This document shows, piece by piece, positions 1 through 7,694 of a DNA stretch of 64,000 bases (the first letter of the stretch is position 1; each line of letters starts with the position of its first letter). A model generated the notes under the pieces. The model was not told the DNA's origin. It saw only the letters and a program-made list of their open reading frames with translations, and did no database searches. The stretch spans positions 1 through 64,000 of the forward strand of contig NZ_QJRC01000087.1 of NCBI RefSeq assembly GCF_013393325.1. The letters are read 5' to 3'. The translations under genes and the position numbers were made by a program. This DNA comes from Pseudomonas hunanensis. Its GTDB lineage: Bacteria > Pseudomonadota > Gammaproteobacteria > Pseudomonadales > Pseudomonadaceae.

Positions 1-64
1 CTGAATCGCCCCTGGTTTCGTAGACACCTCCAAGCCTCATAATGAGGCCCAAATAGGAGGTGTC

Positions 65-343
65 ATGAGTCGTCAGCGTTACCCCGAAGAATTCAAAATC
101 GAAGCGGTCAAGCAAGTGACCGAGAAAGGCAAGACTGTCGCCGATGTTGCCCAGCGCCTGGGCATGTCTGTTCACAGCCTCTACGCCTGGATCAAGCTCT
201 ACAGCAAACCCCAAGAGCAGCGTCAGCAAGACGATGAGCAGCAAGCCGAACTGCGCAAGCTTCGCGCAGAACTCAAGCGCGTGACTGAAGAGCGAGACAT
301 CTTAAAAAAGGCCGCCGCGTACTTTGCCAAGGAGTGCAACTGA
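65..343 (+). CDS. IS3-family transposase OrfA
   Basis: This 92-residue protein is the DNA-binding subunit of an IS3-type transposase. Residues about 6-48 form a helix-turn-helix of the HTH_8/transposase_8 kind (pattern RYPEEFKIEAV, then GMSVHSLYAWIK). Residues about 55-85 form a leucine-zipper-like coiled coil that in this family mediates multimerisation. An AGGAGG ribosome site lies just before the ATG. Near the 3' end, at 304-310, is the slippery heptamer A AAA AAG in the correct phase for a -1 frameshift into orfB, giving the OrfAB transposase. Confidence 0.93.
   Translation: MSRQRYPEEFKIEAVKQVTEKGKTVADVAQRLGMSVHSLYAWIKLYSKPQEQRQQDDEQQAELRKLRAELKRVTEERDILKKAAAYFAKECN
304..310 (+). promoter_or_regulatory. 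Programmed -1 frameshift site (A AAA AAG)
   Basis: The heptamer is in phase with orfA codons AAA and AAG. A -1 slip enters a frame with no stop before orfB. This is the known way IS3-family elements make the fused transposase; use in this copy is inferred. Confidence 0.8.
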
Positions 344-1215
344 AGTACGCCTTCATCAAGAAGCACTCGACGGATCACCCGGTGCGGCGCCTATGCCAAA
401 CCCTAAAGGTGCATCCCAGCGGCTACTACGCCTGGCTGACCGAGCCTCAATCTGCCCGAGCAAAAGAAGATCATCGTCTGCTTGGCTTGATCAAACATGC
501 TTGGCTCGAAAGCGGAGGTGTGTACGGCTACCGCAAAATTCATGATGACCTGCGTGAGCTGGGAGAGACATGCGGGCGCAATCGAGTCGGACGCTTGATG
601 CAGGCAGAGGGGTTGCGTTCGCAAACGGGCTATCGGCGGCGTCCAGGGTTTTACGGTGGAAAGCCAACAGTGGCCTCTCCCAACCATCTCGCGCGGCAGT
701 TCAAAGTCAGTGAGCCGAATAAGGTCTGGGTAACCGATATCACTTACATCCGCACCTATGAAGGATGGCTGTACCTAGCGGTAGTCCTGGATCTGTTTTC
801 CCGCCAAGTGATTGGCTGGTCAATGAAGCCCCGCATGTGCAGCGACCTGGCGCTTGACGCGATGTTGATGGCCGTGTGGCGCCGCAAACCACGGCAGCAA
901 GTGATGATCCATTCAGACCAAGGCAGTCAATTCAGTAGCTCAGACTGGCAAAGCTTCTTGAAGGCCAACAATATAATCAGCAGCATGAGTCGGCGGGGAA
1001 ATTGCCACGACAATGCCGTAGCCGAAAGCTTTTTCCAGCTTTTGAAGCGGGAGCGAATCCGACGAAAAATCTACGCAACACGTGACGAAGCCCGAAGTGA
1101 TATTTTCGATTACATTGAAATGTTTTATAACCCAAGGCGCAGACACAGCAGTGCTATGCAGCTGTCGCCAGTAGAGTATGAGAAACGCTATTTTCTGAGC
1201 TTGGAGAGTGTCTAG
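334..1215 (+). CDS. IS3-family transposase OrfB (DDE integrase domain)
   Basis: This is the catalytic part of the IS3 transposase, 293 residues if counted from the GTG at 334. In vivo it is probably made mainly as OrfAB by -1 frameshifting at 304-310; the OrfB frame is open back through that site. An HTH_21-like segment lies at about 45-100 and the rve/RNase H-like core at about 125-240. The catalytic triad is visible as D135 (WVTDITY), D195 (HSDQGSQF) and E231 (NAVAESFF). There are 35 residues between the second Asp and the Glu, the DD(35)E spacing of IS3. No truncation or internal stop is seen. Confidence 0.94.
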   Translation: MQLKYAFIKKHSTDHPVRRLCQTLKVHPSGYYAWLTEPQSARAKEDHRLLGLIKHAWLESGGVYGYRKIHDDLRELGETCGRNRVGRLMQAEGLRSQTGYRRRPGFYGGKPTVASPNHLARQFKVSEPNKVWVTDITYIRTYEGWLYLAVVLDLFSRQVIGWSMKPRMCSDLALDAMLMAVWRRKPRQQVMIHSDQGSQFSSSDWQSFLKANNIISSMSRRGNCHDNAVAESFFQLLKRERIRRKIYATRDEARSDIFDYIEMFYNPRRRHSSAMQLSPVEYEKRYFLSLESV

Positions 1216-1262
1216 GAAACCAGGGGCGATTCACACAGAGCACATTGCCAAGCCATTCCAGC

Positions 1263-1291
1263 AAAAAAAAAGGCTGCCATTCGGCAGCCTT
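1263..1291 (-). terminator. Rho-independent terminator of nrdB
   Basis: Read on the minus strand, AAGGCTGCC-GAAT-GGCAGCCTT forms a 9-bp stem followed by a run of T. It lies about 20 nt past the nrdB stop codon. Confidence 0.88.
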
Positions 1292-1312
1292 CTCGATGCT
1301 CAGCCCGGACGA

Positions 1313-2563
1313 TCAGTCCCAGCTCAGTGCACCACCAGTCTGATACTCGATCACGCGCGTCTCAAAGAAGTTCTTCTCCTTCTTCAAGTCCATGATTTCG
1401 CTCATCCAAGGGAACGGGTTGGTAGTCCCTGGGTACTCTTCTTTCAAACCAATCTGAGTCAGACGGCGGTTGGCGATGAACTTGAGGTAATCCTCCATCA
1501 TCGCCGCGTTCATGCCCAGCACGCCGCGTGGCATGGTGTCACGGGCGTATTCGATTTCCAGCTGGGTCCCTTGCAGGATCATCTGGGTCGCTTCTTCCTT
1601 CATCGCCGCGTCCCACAGGTGCGGGTTTTCGATCTTGATCTGGTTGATCACGTCGATACCGAAGTTCAGGTGCATCGACTCGTCACGCAGGATGTACTGG
1701 AACTGCTCGGCCACGCCGGTCATCTTGTTGCGGCGGCCCATGGACAGGATCTGGGTGAAGCCGCAGTAGAAGAAGATGCCTTCCAGCACGCAGTAGTAGG
1801 CGATCAGGTTGCGCAGCAGCTCTTTGTCGGTTTCGACGGTGCCGGTGTTGAATTCCGGGTCGGAGATGGCGCGGGTGTACTTCAGGCCCCAGGCGGCTTT
1901 TTTCGCGACCGACGGGATCTCGTGGTACATGTTGAAGATCTCGCCTTCATCCATGCCCAGCGATTCGATGCAGTACTGGTAGGCGTGGGTGTGGATCGCC
2001 TCTTCGAAGGCCTGGCGCAGGATGTACTGGCGGCACTCGGGGTTGGTGATCAGGCGGTACACCGCCAGGGCCAGGTTGTTGGCAACCAGCGAGTCGGCGG
2101 TGGAGAAGAAGCCCAGGTTGCGCATGACGATGCGGCGCTCGTCTTCGGTCAGGCCGTCCTGGCTCTTCCACAGGGCGATGTCGGCGGTCATGTTGACCTC
2201 TTGCGGCATCCAGTGGTTGGCGCAGCCGTCCAGGTACTTCTGCCAGGCCCAGTCGTACTTGAACGGTACCAGCTGGTTGAGGTCGGCGCGGCAGTTGATC
2301 ATGCGTTTTTCGTCAACTGCAACACGGGCCGAGGAACCCTCCAGCTCGGCCAGGCCTTCGGCAACGTCGAGGGCATCCAGGGCAGCCTTGGCACGTTTGA
2401 CGGCTTCGGAGTCAGAAGCGGTGGCCGCACGGGCTTCCAGGGCGGCGGCACCACCGGCGCTGTCGAGCTTGTCGAGAGTGGCGGCGGCAGCGGCCTGCGC
2501 AGGGGTATTGCCTTTGGCGGCTACTTCGCCGTCTTCTTTGTCGAATTCGTCCCAGCTCAGCAT
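1313..2563 (-). CDS. nrdB: Ribonucleoside-diphosphate reductase, beta subunit
   Basis: This is the radical-generating subunit (R2) of class I ribonucleotide reductase. It pairs with NrdA to make deoxyribonucleotides. The start at 2563 ([11 protein letters not shown]) gives 416 residues and has AGGAG seven bases upstream; the open frame upstream of it lacks such support. The first 90 or so residues are an Ala/Glu-rich extension. Diiron ligands and the radical tyrosine fit D128 (NMTADI), E188, H191 and Y195 (EEAIHTHAY), with later ligands in VLEGIFF and [10 protein letters not shown]. It is transcribed separately from nrdA, has its own NrdR-box pair, and ends in a strong terminator. Confidence 0.97.
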   Translation of the reverse strand: MLSWDEFDKEDGEVAAKGNTPAQAAAAATLDKLDSAGGAAALEARAATASDSEAVKRAKAALDALDVAEGLAELEGSSARVAVDEKRMINCRADLNQLVPFKYDWAWQKYLDGCANHWMPQEVNMTADIALWKSQDGLTEDERRIVMRNLGFFSTADSLVANNLALAVYRLITNPECRQYILRQAFEEAIHTHAYQYCIESLGMDEGEIFNMYHEIPSVAKKAAWGLKYTRAISDPEFNTGTVETDKELLRNLIAYYCVLEGIFFYCGFTQILSMGRRNKMTGVAEQFQYILRDESMHLNFGIDVINQIKIENPHLWDAAMKEEATQMILQGTQLEIEYARDTMPRGVLGMNAAMMEDYLKFIANRRLTQIGLKEEYPGTTNPFPWMSEIMDLKKEKNFFETRVIEYQTGGALSWD

Positions 2564-2901
2564 GGTTTGGCTCCTGCTTGAGGGTCGCCCTGGGGCAACC
2601 GGTTGGATTTTAAGAATGTGATGCCTGACGCAAGGCCGTAACGGCGAATGGACAGCTCGAGAGGCTGACTCTCGTTTACATCTGAATGTGTTCTGGCTTG
2701 TACCTGGCCAGGCCTCTGGGAGGGGCCAGGACAATTGAAAGGTGCTCTTTTCAGAGGGGGCGAAGTATATAGGATTTCGCCTTCGATCGGGGCGCGTCTC
2801 TTGCGGGCGAGCGTAACTATTTCGACCGGAATTGCGTGCGTCCGTTCACCTGGTTCGTGTCGTTTGCTACGGGGAGGGAGTGTAGCGGCAAAATGCGAAT
2901 G

Positions 2902-2948
2902 ACACTACATATTGTGCCATTTTATTTTTTTCACACATTATGTGGTGT
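2902..2948 (-). promoter_or_regulatory. Tandem NrdR-box-like operators upstream of nrdB
   Basis: Two 16-bp sites, ACACTACATATTGTGC (2902-2917) and ACACATTATGTGGTGT (2933-2948), match the NrdR consensus acaCwAtATaTwGtgt at 14 and 13 of 16 positions. Their starts are 31 bp apart, three helical turns, as known for NrdR operators. They lie about 340 bp upstream of the nrdB start. Confidence 0.8.
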
Positions 2949-2986
2949 TGGCGCGATCTTTGTAAGCTCGGCTTTGTGTCGCGATA

Positions 2987-3003
2987 GGGCCGCAAAGCGG
3001 CCC
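2987..3003 (-). terminator. GC-rich hairpin after the small basic ORF
   Basis: GGGCCGC-AAA-GCGGCCC forms a 7-bp perfect stem six bases beyond the ORF stop. No strong T-run follows, so termination is uncertain. Confidence 0.45.
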
Positions 3004-3009
3004 CGGTGA

Positions 3010-3195
3010 TCATGCGGCGCTGCTGCAATCCTGGGGGCGCTTCACACCCCCATGCGACACGAGGCCGCTGCCACGGGTGTGCAGCGTTTCGACAATGTGT
3101 GTCTTGGGGTTGTTGCGTGCTTCTGCGACCGTGGTGAAACGCCCGGTTTCAGCATTGCGACCAATCTTGCGAGTTGTCTTTTTTTTCCGCGCCAT
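3010..3195 (-). CDS. Small basic protein of unknown function between nrdA and nrdB
   Basis: This 61-residue protein has a strongly basic N-terminus (MARKKKTTRKIGRNAETGRF) followed by TTVAEARNNPKTHIVET and a polar tail. AGGACA lies about nine bases before the ATG. No membrane segment or cysteine pair is seen. The Lys/Arg-rich start suggests nucleic-acid binding, but that is inference. It occupies the gap between nrdA and nrdB on the same strand; the nrdA terminator lies upstream and a hairpin lies downstream, so it may be its own unit. The composition looks real, but the function is unknown. Confidence 0.6.
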   Translation of the reverse strand: MARKKKTTRKIGRNAETGRFTTVAEARNNPKTHIVETLHTRGSGLVSHGGVKRPQDCSSAA

Positions 3196-3283
3196 GGGCT
3201 AATGTCCTGTTCGAGGGGTCTTGTTCTTTTACCGAGCCGCGCGAGCGGTGGGCAAAGGGCAAGATTTCTCTGATGCGCGGATA

Positions 3284-3327
3284 CAAAAATGCCGCGCGGG
3301 GCACCCGTAGGCACCCCGCGCGGCATT
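3284..3327 (-). terminator. Rho-independent terminator of nrdA
   Basis: A 14-bp perfect GC-rich stem (3288-3301 with 3314-3327) has a 12-nt loop. It is followed on the minus strand by a T-rich tract, just after the nrdA stop. Confidence 0.88.
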
Positions 3328-3333
3328 CAGGCC

Positions 3334-6213
3334 TTACTGGCAGGCTTCGCAGTCAGGCTCGTCGATCGCGCAGGCCTTTGGCACTGGCGCAGGGCCGGCT
3401 GCCTGAACCGGGGCGCTGTCGCCACCGCTGGAAACGGCGTTGAGCTTGCCGGTGTTGATGGTCGACTTCTCGGTGCTGGTCGCGGCCAGGGCACGGAGGT
3501 AGTAGGTGGTTTTCAGACCACGGTACCAGGCCATGCGGTAGGTCACGTCCAGCTTCTTGCCCGAGGCGCCGGCGATGTACAGGTTCAGCGACTGAGCCTG
3601 GTCGATCCACTTCTGGCGACGGGAAGCTGCGTCGACAATCCACTTAGTCTCGACTTCGAACGCGGTGGCGTACAGGTCTTTCAGCTCTTGCGGGATACGT
3701 TCGATCTGCTGCACCGAGCCGTCGTAGTACTTCAGGTCGTTGATCATGACCGAGTCCCACAGGCCGCGGGCCTTCAGGTCGCGGACCAGGTACGGGTTGA
3801 TCACGGTGAACTCGCCCGACAGGTTCGATTTCACGTACAGGTTCTGGTAGGTCGGCTCGATCGACTGCGACACGCCGGTGATGTTGGCGATGGTCGCGGT
3901 TGGCGCGATGGCCATGATGTTCGAGTTACGAATACCTTTCTGTACGCGGGCACGTACCGGCGCCCAGTCCAGGGTTTCGTTCAGGTCGACGTCGATGTAC
4001 TTCTGGCCACGGGCTTCGATCAGGATCTGTTGCGAATCCAGCGGCAGGATGCCCTTGGACCACAGCGAACCCTGGAAGGTCTCGTAGGCGCCACGCTCGT
4101 CGGCCAGGTCGCAGGACGCCTGGATCGCGTAGTAGCTGACCGCTTCCATCGACTTGTCGGCGAACTCGACGGCAGCGTCGGAGCCGTAGGCGATGTGCTG
4201 CAGGTACAGTGCGTCCTGGAAGCCCATGATGCCCAGGCCGACCGGGCGGTGCTTGAGGTTCGAGTTACGCGCCTGCGGCACCGAGTAGTAGTTGATGTCG
4301 ATCACGTTGTCGAGCATGCGCACAGCGGTGTTGACGGTGCGTTGCAGCTTGGCGGTGTCCAGCTTGCCATCGACGATGTGGTTCGGCAGGTTGATCGAGC
4401 CCAGGTTGCAGACCGCGATCTCATCCTTGTTGGTGTTCAAGGTGATCTCGGTGCACAGGTTGGAGCTGTGGACCACGCCCACATGCTGCTGCGGCGAACG
4501 CAGGTTGCACGGGTCCTTGAAGGTCAGCCATGGGTGGCCGGTCTCGAACAGCATCGACAGCATCTTGCGCCACAGGTCTTTGGCCTGGATGGTCTTGAAC
4601 ACCTTGATCTTGTTGTACTCGGTCAGGGCTTCGTAGTACTCGTAGCGCTCTTCGAAGGCCTTGCCGGTCAGGTCGTGCAGGTCTGGCACTTCCGAAGGCG
4701 AGAACAGGGTCCACTTGCCGTCATCGAAGACACGCTTCATGAACAGGTCGGGGATCCAGTTGGCGGTGTTCATGTCGTGGGTACGACGACGGTCATCACC
4801 GGTGTTCTTGCGCAGCTCGATGAACTCTTCGATGTCCAGGTGCCAGGTTTCCAGGTAGGCACACACGGCGCCCTTGCGCTTGCCACCCTGGTTGACGGCA
4901 ACGGCGGTGTCGTTGACCACTTTCAGGAACGGTACGACGCCCTGGGATTTACCGTTGGTACCCTTGATGTAGGAGCCCAGTGCGCGCACAGGGGTCCAGT
5001 CGTTGCCCAGGCCACCGGCGAATTTCGACAGCATGGCGTTGTCGTGAATCGCGTGGTAGATGCCCGACAGATCGTCCGGCACGGTGGTCAGGTAGCAGCT
5101 GGACAGCTGCGGGCGCAGGGTGCCGGCGTTGAACAGGGTCGGGGTCGAGGCCATGTAGTCGAACGACGACAACAGGTTGTAGAACTCGATCGCACGGGCT
5201 TCCTTGTCTTTCTCCTCCAGCGCCAGGCCCATGGCCACACGCATGAAGAACACCTGCGGCAGCTCGAAGCGCACGCCATCCTTGTGGATGAAGTAGCGGT
5301 CGTACAGGGTCTGCAGGCCCAGGTAGGTGAACTGCTGGTCGCGTTCGTGGTTGATCGCCTTGCCCAGTTTTTCCAGGTCGAAGTCGGCCAGCGCCGGGTT
5401 CAGCAGTTCGAACTCGATACCTTTGGCGACGTAGGCTGGCAGGGCCTTGGCGTACAGGTCGGCCATTTCGTGGTGGGTAGCGCTGTCGGCTACGTTGAGG
5501 AAGCCCAGGCCTTCGGCGCGCAGGGTGTCCATCAGCAGGCGTGCGGTAACGAACGAGTAGTTGGGCTCGCGCTCTACCAGGGTACGGGCGGTCATCACCA
5601 GGGCGGTGTTGACGTCCTTGATGGCCACGCCGTCGTACAGGTTCTTCAGGGTTTCGCGCTGGATCAGGTCGCCATCGACTTCGGCCAGGCCTTCGCAGGC
5701 TTCGCTGATGATGGTGTTCAGGCGGGCCATATCGAGCGGAGCCAGGCTGCCGTCGGCCAGGGTGATGCGGATGCTTGGGTGCGGCTCGACCACGGCGTCG
5801 GTGTTGGCGCGGGTGGCACGCTCCTTGGCACGCTGGTCGCGGTAGATCACGTAGTCGCGGGCAACTTTCTGCTCGCCGGCGCGCATCAGGGCCAGTTCGA
5901 CCTGGTCCTGGATTTCTTCGATGTGGATGGTGCCACCCGATGGCATGCGACGCTTGAACGTGGCGGTAACCTGCTCGGTCAGACGCGCGACGGTGTCGTG
6001 GATGCGCGACGAAGCGGCGGCGGTGCCGCCTTCAACTGCGAGGAACGCCTTGGTGATGGCCACGGTGATCTTGTCGTCGGTGTAAGGGACGACAGTGCCG
6101 TTACGCTTGATCACGCGCAGTTGGCCGGGGGCGGTGGCGGCCAGATCCTGGTTGGAATCGGCGGCCTGCGGCACCTTGGCCTGCGGGTTCTCGCGAGTTG
6201 TGTCGGTTTGCAT
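3334..6213 (-). CDS. nrdA: Ribonucleoside-diphosphate reductase, alpha subunit
   Basis: This is the catalytic subunit (R1) of class I ribonucleotide reductase, 959 residues. An ATP-cone at about 32-125 (LRVIKRNGTVVPY) binds the ATP/dATP activity effector. A second cone-like segment at about 150-240 (PSIRITLADGSLAPLD) fits the duplicated cones known in Pseudomonas NrdA. The barrel carries the active-site features SSCYLTT (about 372), NLCTEI (about 584) and AVCNLGS (about 601). The C-terminus ends in CEACQ, the redox pair that re-reduces the active site. GGAGA precedes the ATG. The gene has its own promoter with NrdR-like boxes and a DnaA-box match about 385-465 bp upstream. Confidence 0.97.
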   Translation of the reverse strand: MQTDTTRENPQAKVPQAADSNQDLAATAPGQLRVIKRNGTVVPYTDDKITVAITKAFLAVEGGTAAASSRIHDTVARLTEQVTATFKRRMPSGGTIHIEEIQDQVELALMRAGEQKVARDYVIYRDQRAKERATRANTDAVVEPHPSIRITLADGSLAPLDMARLNTIISEACEGLAEVDGDLIQRETLKNLYDGVAIKDVNTALVMTARTLVEREPNYSFVTARLLMDTLRAEGLGFLNVADSATHHEMADLYAKALPAYVAKGIEFELLNPALADFDLEKLGKAINHERDQQFTYLGLQTLYDRYFIHKDGVRFELPQVFFMRVAMGLALEEKDKEARAIEFYNLLSSFDYMASTPTLFNAGTLRPQLSSCYLTTVPDDLSGIYHAIHDNAMLSKFAGGLGNDWTPVRALGSYIKGTNGKSQGVVPFLKVVNDTAVAVNQGGKRKGAVCAYLETWHLDIEEFIELRKNTGDDRRRTHDMNTANWIPDLFMKRVFDDGKWTLFSPSEVPDLHDLTGKAFEERYEYYEALTEYNKIKVFKTIQAKDLWRKMLSMLFETGHPWLTFKDPCNLRSPQQHVGVVHSSNLCTEITLNTNKDEIAVCNLGSINLPNHIVDGKLDTAKLQRTVNTAVRMLDNVIDINYYSVPQARNSNLKHRPVGLGIMGFQDALYLQHIAYGSDAAVEFADKSMEAVSYYAIQASCDLADERGAYETFQGSLWSKGILPLDSQQILIEARGQKYIDVDLNETLDWAPVRARVQKGIRNSNIMAIAPTATIANITGVSQSIEPTYQNLYVKSNLSGEFTVINPYLVRDLKARGLWDSVMINDLKYYDGSVQQIERIPQELKDLYATAFEVETKWIVDAASRRQKWIDQAQSLNLYIAGASGKKLDVTYRMAWYRGLKTTYYLRALAATSTEKSTINTGKLNAVSSGGDSAPVQAAGPAPVPKACAIDEPDCEACQ

Positions 6214-6594
6214 GGGTGGGTGTCTCCACAGTTTCTATATTGTTCAGGCGCCTTTTGGGCGCCCACCGTTCCGTCCACTTGCTCGATGGCCTGGCGGGGA
6301 TGCGCAATGCATGCGCATCCGCCCGCGCGGGCGTACCGACTTCGGGACAGACTCAGGAATAAGGGGCAATGGCTTGCCGCTCCCTGGCCGAAGTCAAAGG
6401 TTCTGGGCAGGGCCCAAAAACTGTTGCTGATGGATGCCAGGCCTGGCCTGCAACACCCATACCCGAACAAGGCCCTGGAAGGGCTTGCCTCGGTCGCCTC
6501 CGCAGGAGCGGTTCGGCTGCTGAAATCACCTGAAGTTCCACCCGGAAAATCGCTTGATCTTGCGGGTTGACTTTTGTGTGTGATTTTGCACGAA

Positions 6595-6641
6595 CCCCTA
6601 TATCTAGTGGTTCGCTGCGATCGGGATACAAGATAATGCGG
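6595..6641 (-). promoter_or_regulatory. Tandem NrdR-box-like operators upstream of nrdA
   Basis: CCCCTATATCTAGTGG (6595-6610) and ATACAAGATAATGCGG (6626-6641) match the NrdR consensus at 12 and 11 of 16 positions. Their starts are 31 bp apart, the same as at nrdB. The second box covers the predicted -10 element and the first lies just downstream of it, consistent with repression. Confidence 0.7.
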
Positions 6642-6658
6642 TATTGGGGGCTTTGCAA
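6630..6658 (-). promoter_or_regulatory. Predicted sigma-70 promoter of nrdA
   Basis: On the minus strand, TTGCAA (6653-6658), a 17-nt spacer and TATCTT (6630-6635) make a plausible promoter, with the -10 inside the upstream NrdR-like box. Confidence 0.55.
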
Positions 6659-6668
6659 GGCGAGCGCC

Positions 6669-6677
6669 TGTGGATAA
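6669..6677 (-). promoter_or_regulatory. DnaA-box match upstream of nrdA
   Basis: TGTGGATAA is the exact complement of the strong DnaA box TTATCCACA and lies about 11 bp upstream of the predicted -35. DnaA control of nrd genes is known in E. coli; here it is inferred from a single site. Confidence 0.45.
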
Positions 6678-6995
6678 CGTGTGTGTACTTTGTGAGTGAA
6701 TGGTGGGTATTCGCTGTAGGCCTTGTGCCAAGTGGTTTGCAGTATTTTTCTGCGCCTTGATGCCCCGGGGCAGTTTTTTTCGGGCGCGAACCCTATCACA
6801 AAAAACGGTTCAGTCGAGGGGCTGTGGGTGGGTTGGCAGTGCCGGGGGCGGGACGTAGTATCCGGCTGTGATATTGCTTTTAGGTTAAAGGGGCAGTGCG
6901 CAGGTTTCGAAAGCGGCGCGGTCCCTGTGGGAGCGGCTTTAGCTGCGAAACGGCCCGCACTGGCAACAGAAAAACAACAATTAAAGGCAGAGGCC

Positions 6996-7694
6996 ATGGA
7001 CCACCCCACCCCACGCATCCTCATTGTCGAAGACGACCAGCGTCTGGCCGACCTCACTGCCGAGTACCTGCAGGCCAACGGCTACGAGGTCAGTGTCGAG
7101 GGTGATGGGGCCCGCGCCGCGCGGCGCATCGTCGACAGCCAGCCCGACCTGGTCATTCTCGACCTCATGCTCCCCGGCGAGGACGGTCTGAGCATCTGCC
7201 GCCGTGTGCGTAGCCAGTACCTTGGCCCGATCTTGATGCTCACCGCCCGCAGCGACGAACTGGACCAGGTCCAGGGCCTGGACCTGGGGGCTGACGACTA
7301 TGTCTGCAAACCGGTGCGCCCACGCCTGCTGCTGGCGCGCATTCAGGCCCTGCTGCGCCGTAGCGAGACCGTGGACAGCAAACGTCAAGACCTGGCTTTC
7401 GGTGCGCTGCACATCGACAACCGCTTGCGCGAGGCGCGCCTGGGCGAACAGTTGATCGAGCTGACCGGCGCCGAATTCGACCTGCTCTGGCTGCTGGCCA
7501 GCAATGCCGGCCGGGTGCTGACGCGCGAGCAGATTTTCACCGCGCTGCGGGGCGTGGGCTACGACGGCCAGGACCGCTCCATCGATATACGCATCTCTAA
7601 AATCCGCCCCAAGATCGGCGATGACCCACTGCAGCCACGGTTGATCAAGACCCTGCGCAGCAAGGGCTATCTGTTTGTCGGCGAGGCGCCATGA
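6996..7694 (+). CDS. OmpR-family response regulator, RstA-like
   Basis: This 232-residue regulator has an N-terminal receiver domain and a C-terminal winged-helix DNA-binding domain (about 130-230). The acidic pocket is E12-D13-D14 and the phospho-acceptor is D56 (VILDLMLPGEDG). LTARSD and VCKPVRPR supply the conserved Thr and Lys regions. The start at 6996 begins MDHPTPRILIVEDD, directly at the domain; the longer frame upstream covers non-coding sequence. It overlaps the following histidine kinase gene by 4 nt, so the two form a coupled two-component operon. The signal is unknown. Confidence 0.92.
   Translation: MDHPTPRILIVEDDQRLADLTAEYLQANGYEVSVEGDGARAARRIVDSQPDLVILDLMLPGEDGLSICRRVRSQYLGPILMLTARSDELDQVQGLDLGADDYVCKPVRPRLLLARIQALLRRSETVDSKRQDLAFGALHIDNRLREARLGEQLIELTGAEFDLLWLLASNAGRVLTREQIFTALRGVGYDGQDRSIDIRISKIRPKIGDDPLQPRLIKTLRSKGYLFVGEAP

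Larger units (their letters stand above)
2..1233 (+). mobile_element. Complete IS3-family insertion sequence with orfA/orfB
   Basis: A 1232-bp element is bounded by imperfect terminal inverted repeats of about 35 bp. The left end (2-36) begins TGAATCGCCCCTGGTTTC and the right end (about 1199-1233) is its reverse complement with a few mismatches. Inside are two overlapping reading frames in the usual IS3 arrangement, so the copy looks intact and potentially mobile. It sits just downstream of the nrdB terminator and interrupts no visible gene. Only one base of left flank is present, so the target duplication cannot be verified. Confidence 0.93.
2564..3009 (-). other. 446-bp intergenic region holding the nrdB leader and promoter region
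   Basis: No convincing gene is present. The segment nearest nrdB would be a leader of about 340 nt if transcription starts near the NrdR-like boxes at 2902-2948. An AT-rich stretch (2918-2940) lies between the boxes. I found no clear -35/-10 pair. Confidence 0.6.
6214..6995. other. 782-bp intergenic region between divergent nrdA and the RstA-like regulator gene
   Basis: No credible gene is present. From left to right it holds an nrdA leader of nearly 400 nt, the NrdR-like boxes and promoter (6595-6658), a DnaA-box match (6669-6677), an AT-richer segment and a REP-like half site near 6925-6955 (gtgggagcggctttagctgcgaa). Confidence 0.6.

Noticed and set aside
324..545. A 73-codon frame overlapping the IS junction
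   Set aside because: It lies in a third frame inside orfB and lacks any support; the -1 shift from orfA leads to orfB.
1208..2581. A 457-codon plus-strand frame over nrdB
   Set aside because: Antisense shadow of nrdB with no recognisable domain.
3289..6570. A 1093-codon open frame on the plus strand
   Set aside because: It is antisense to nrdA. The GC-rich codon use of nrdA leaves the opposite strand open; the translation has no domain and nrdA has all catalytic motifs.
6595..6677. DnaA-box match considered as a replication origin
   Set aside because: There is only one box, no box cluster or AT-rich unwinding element, and no dnaA/dnaN context.
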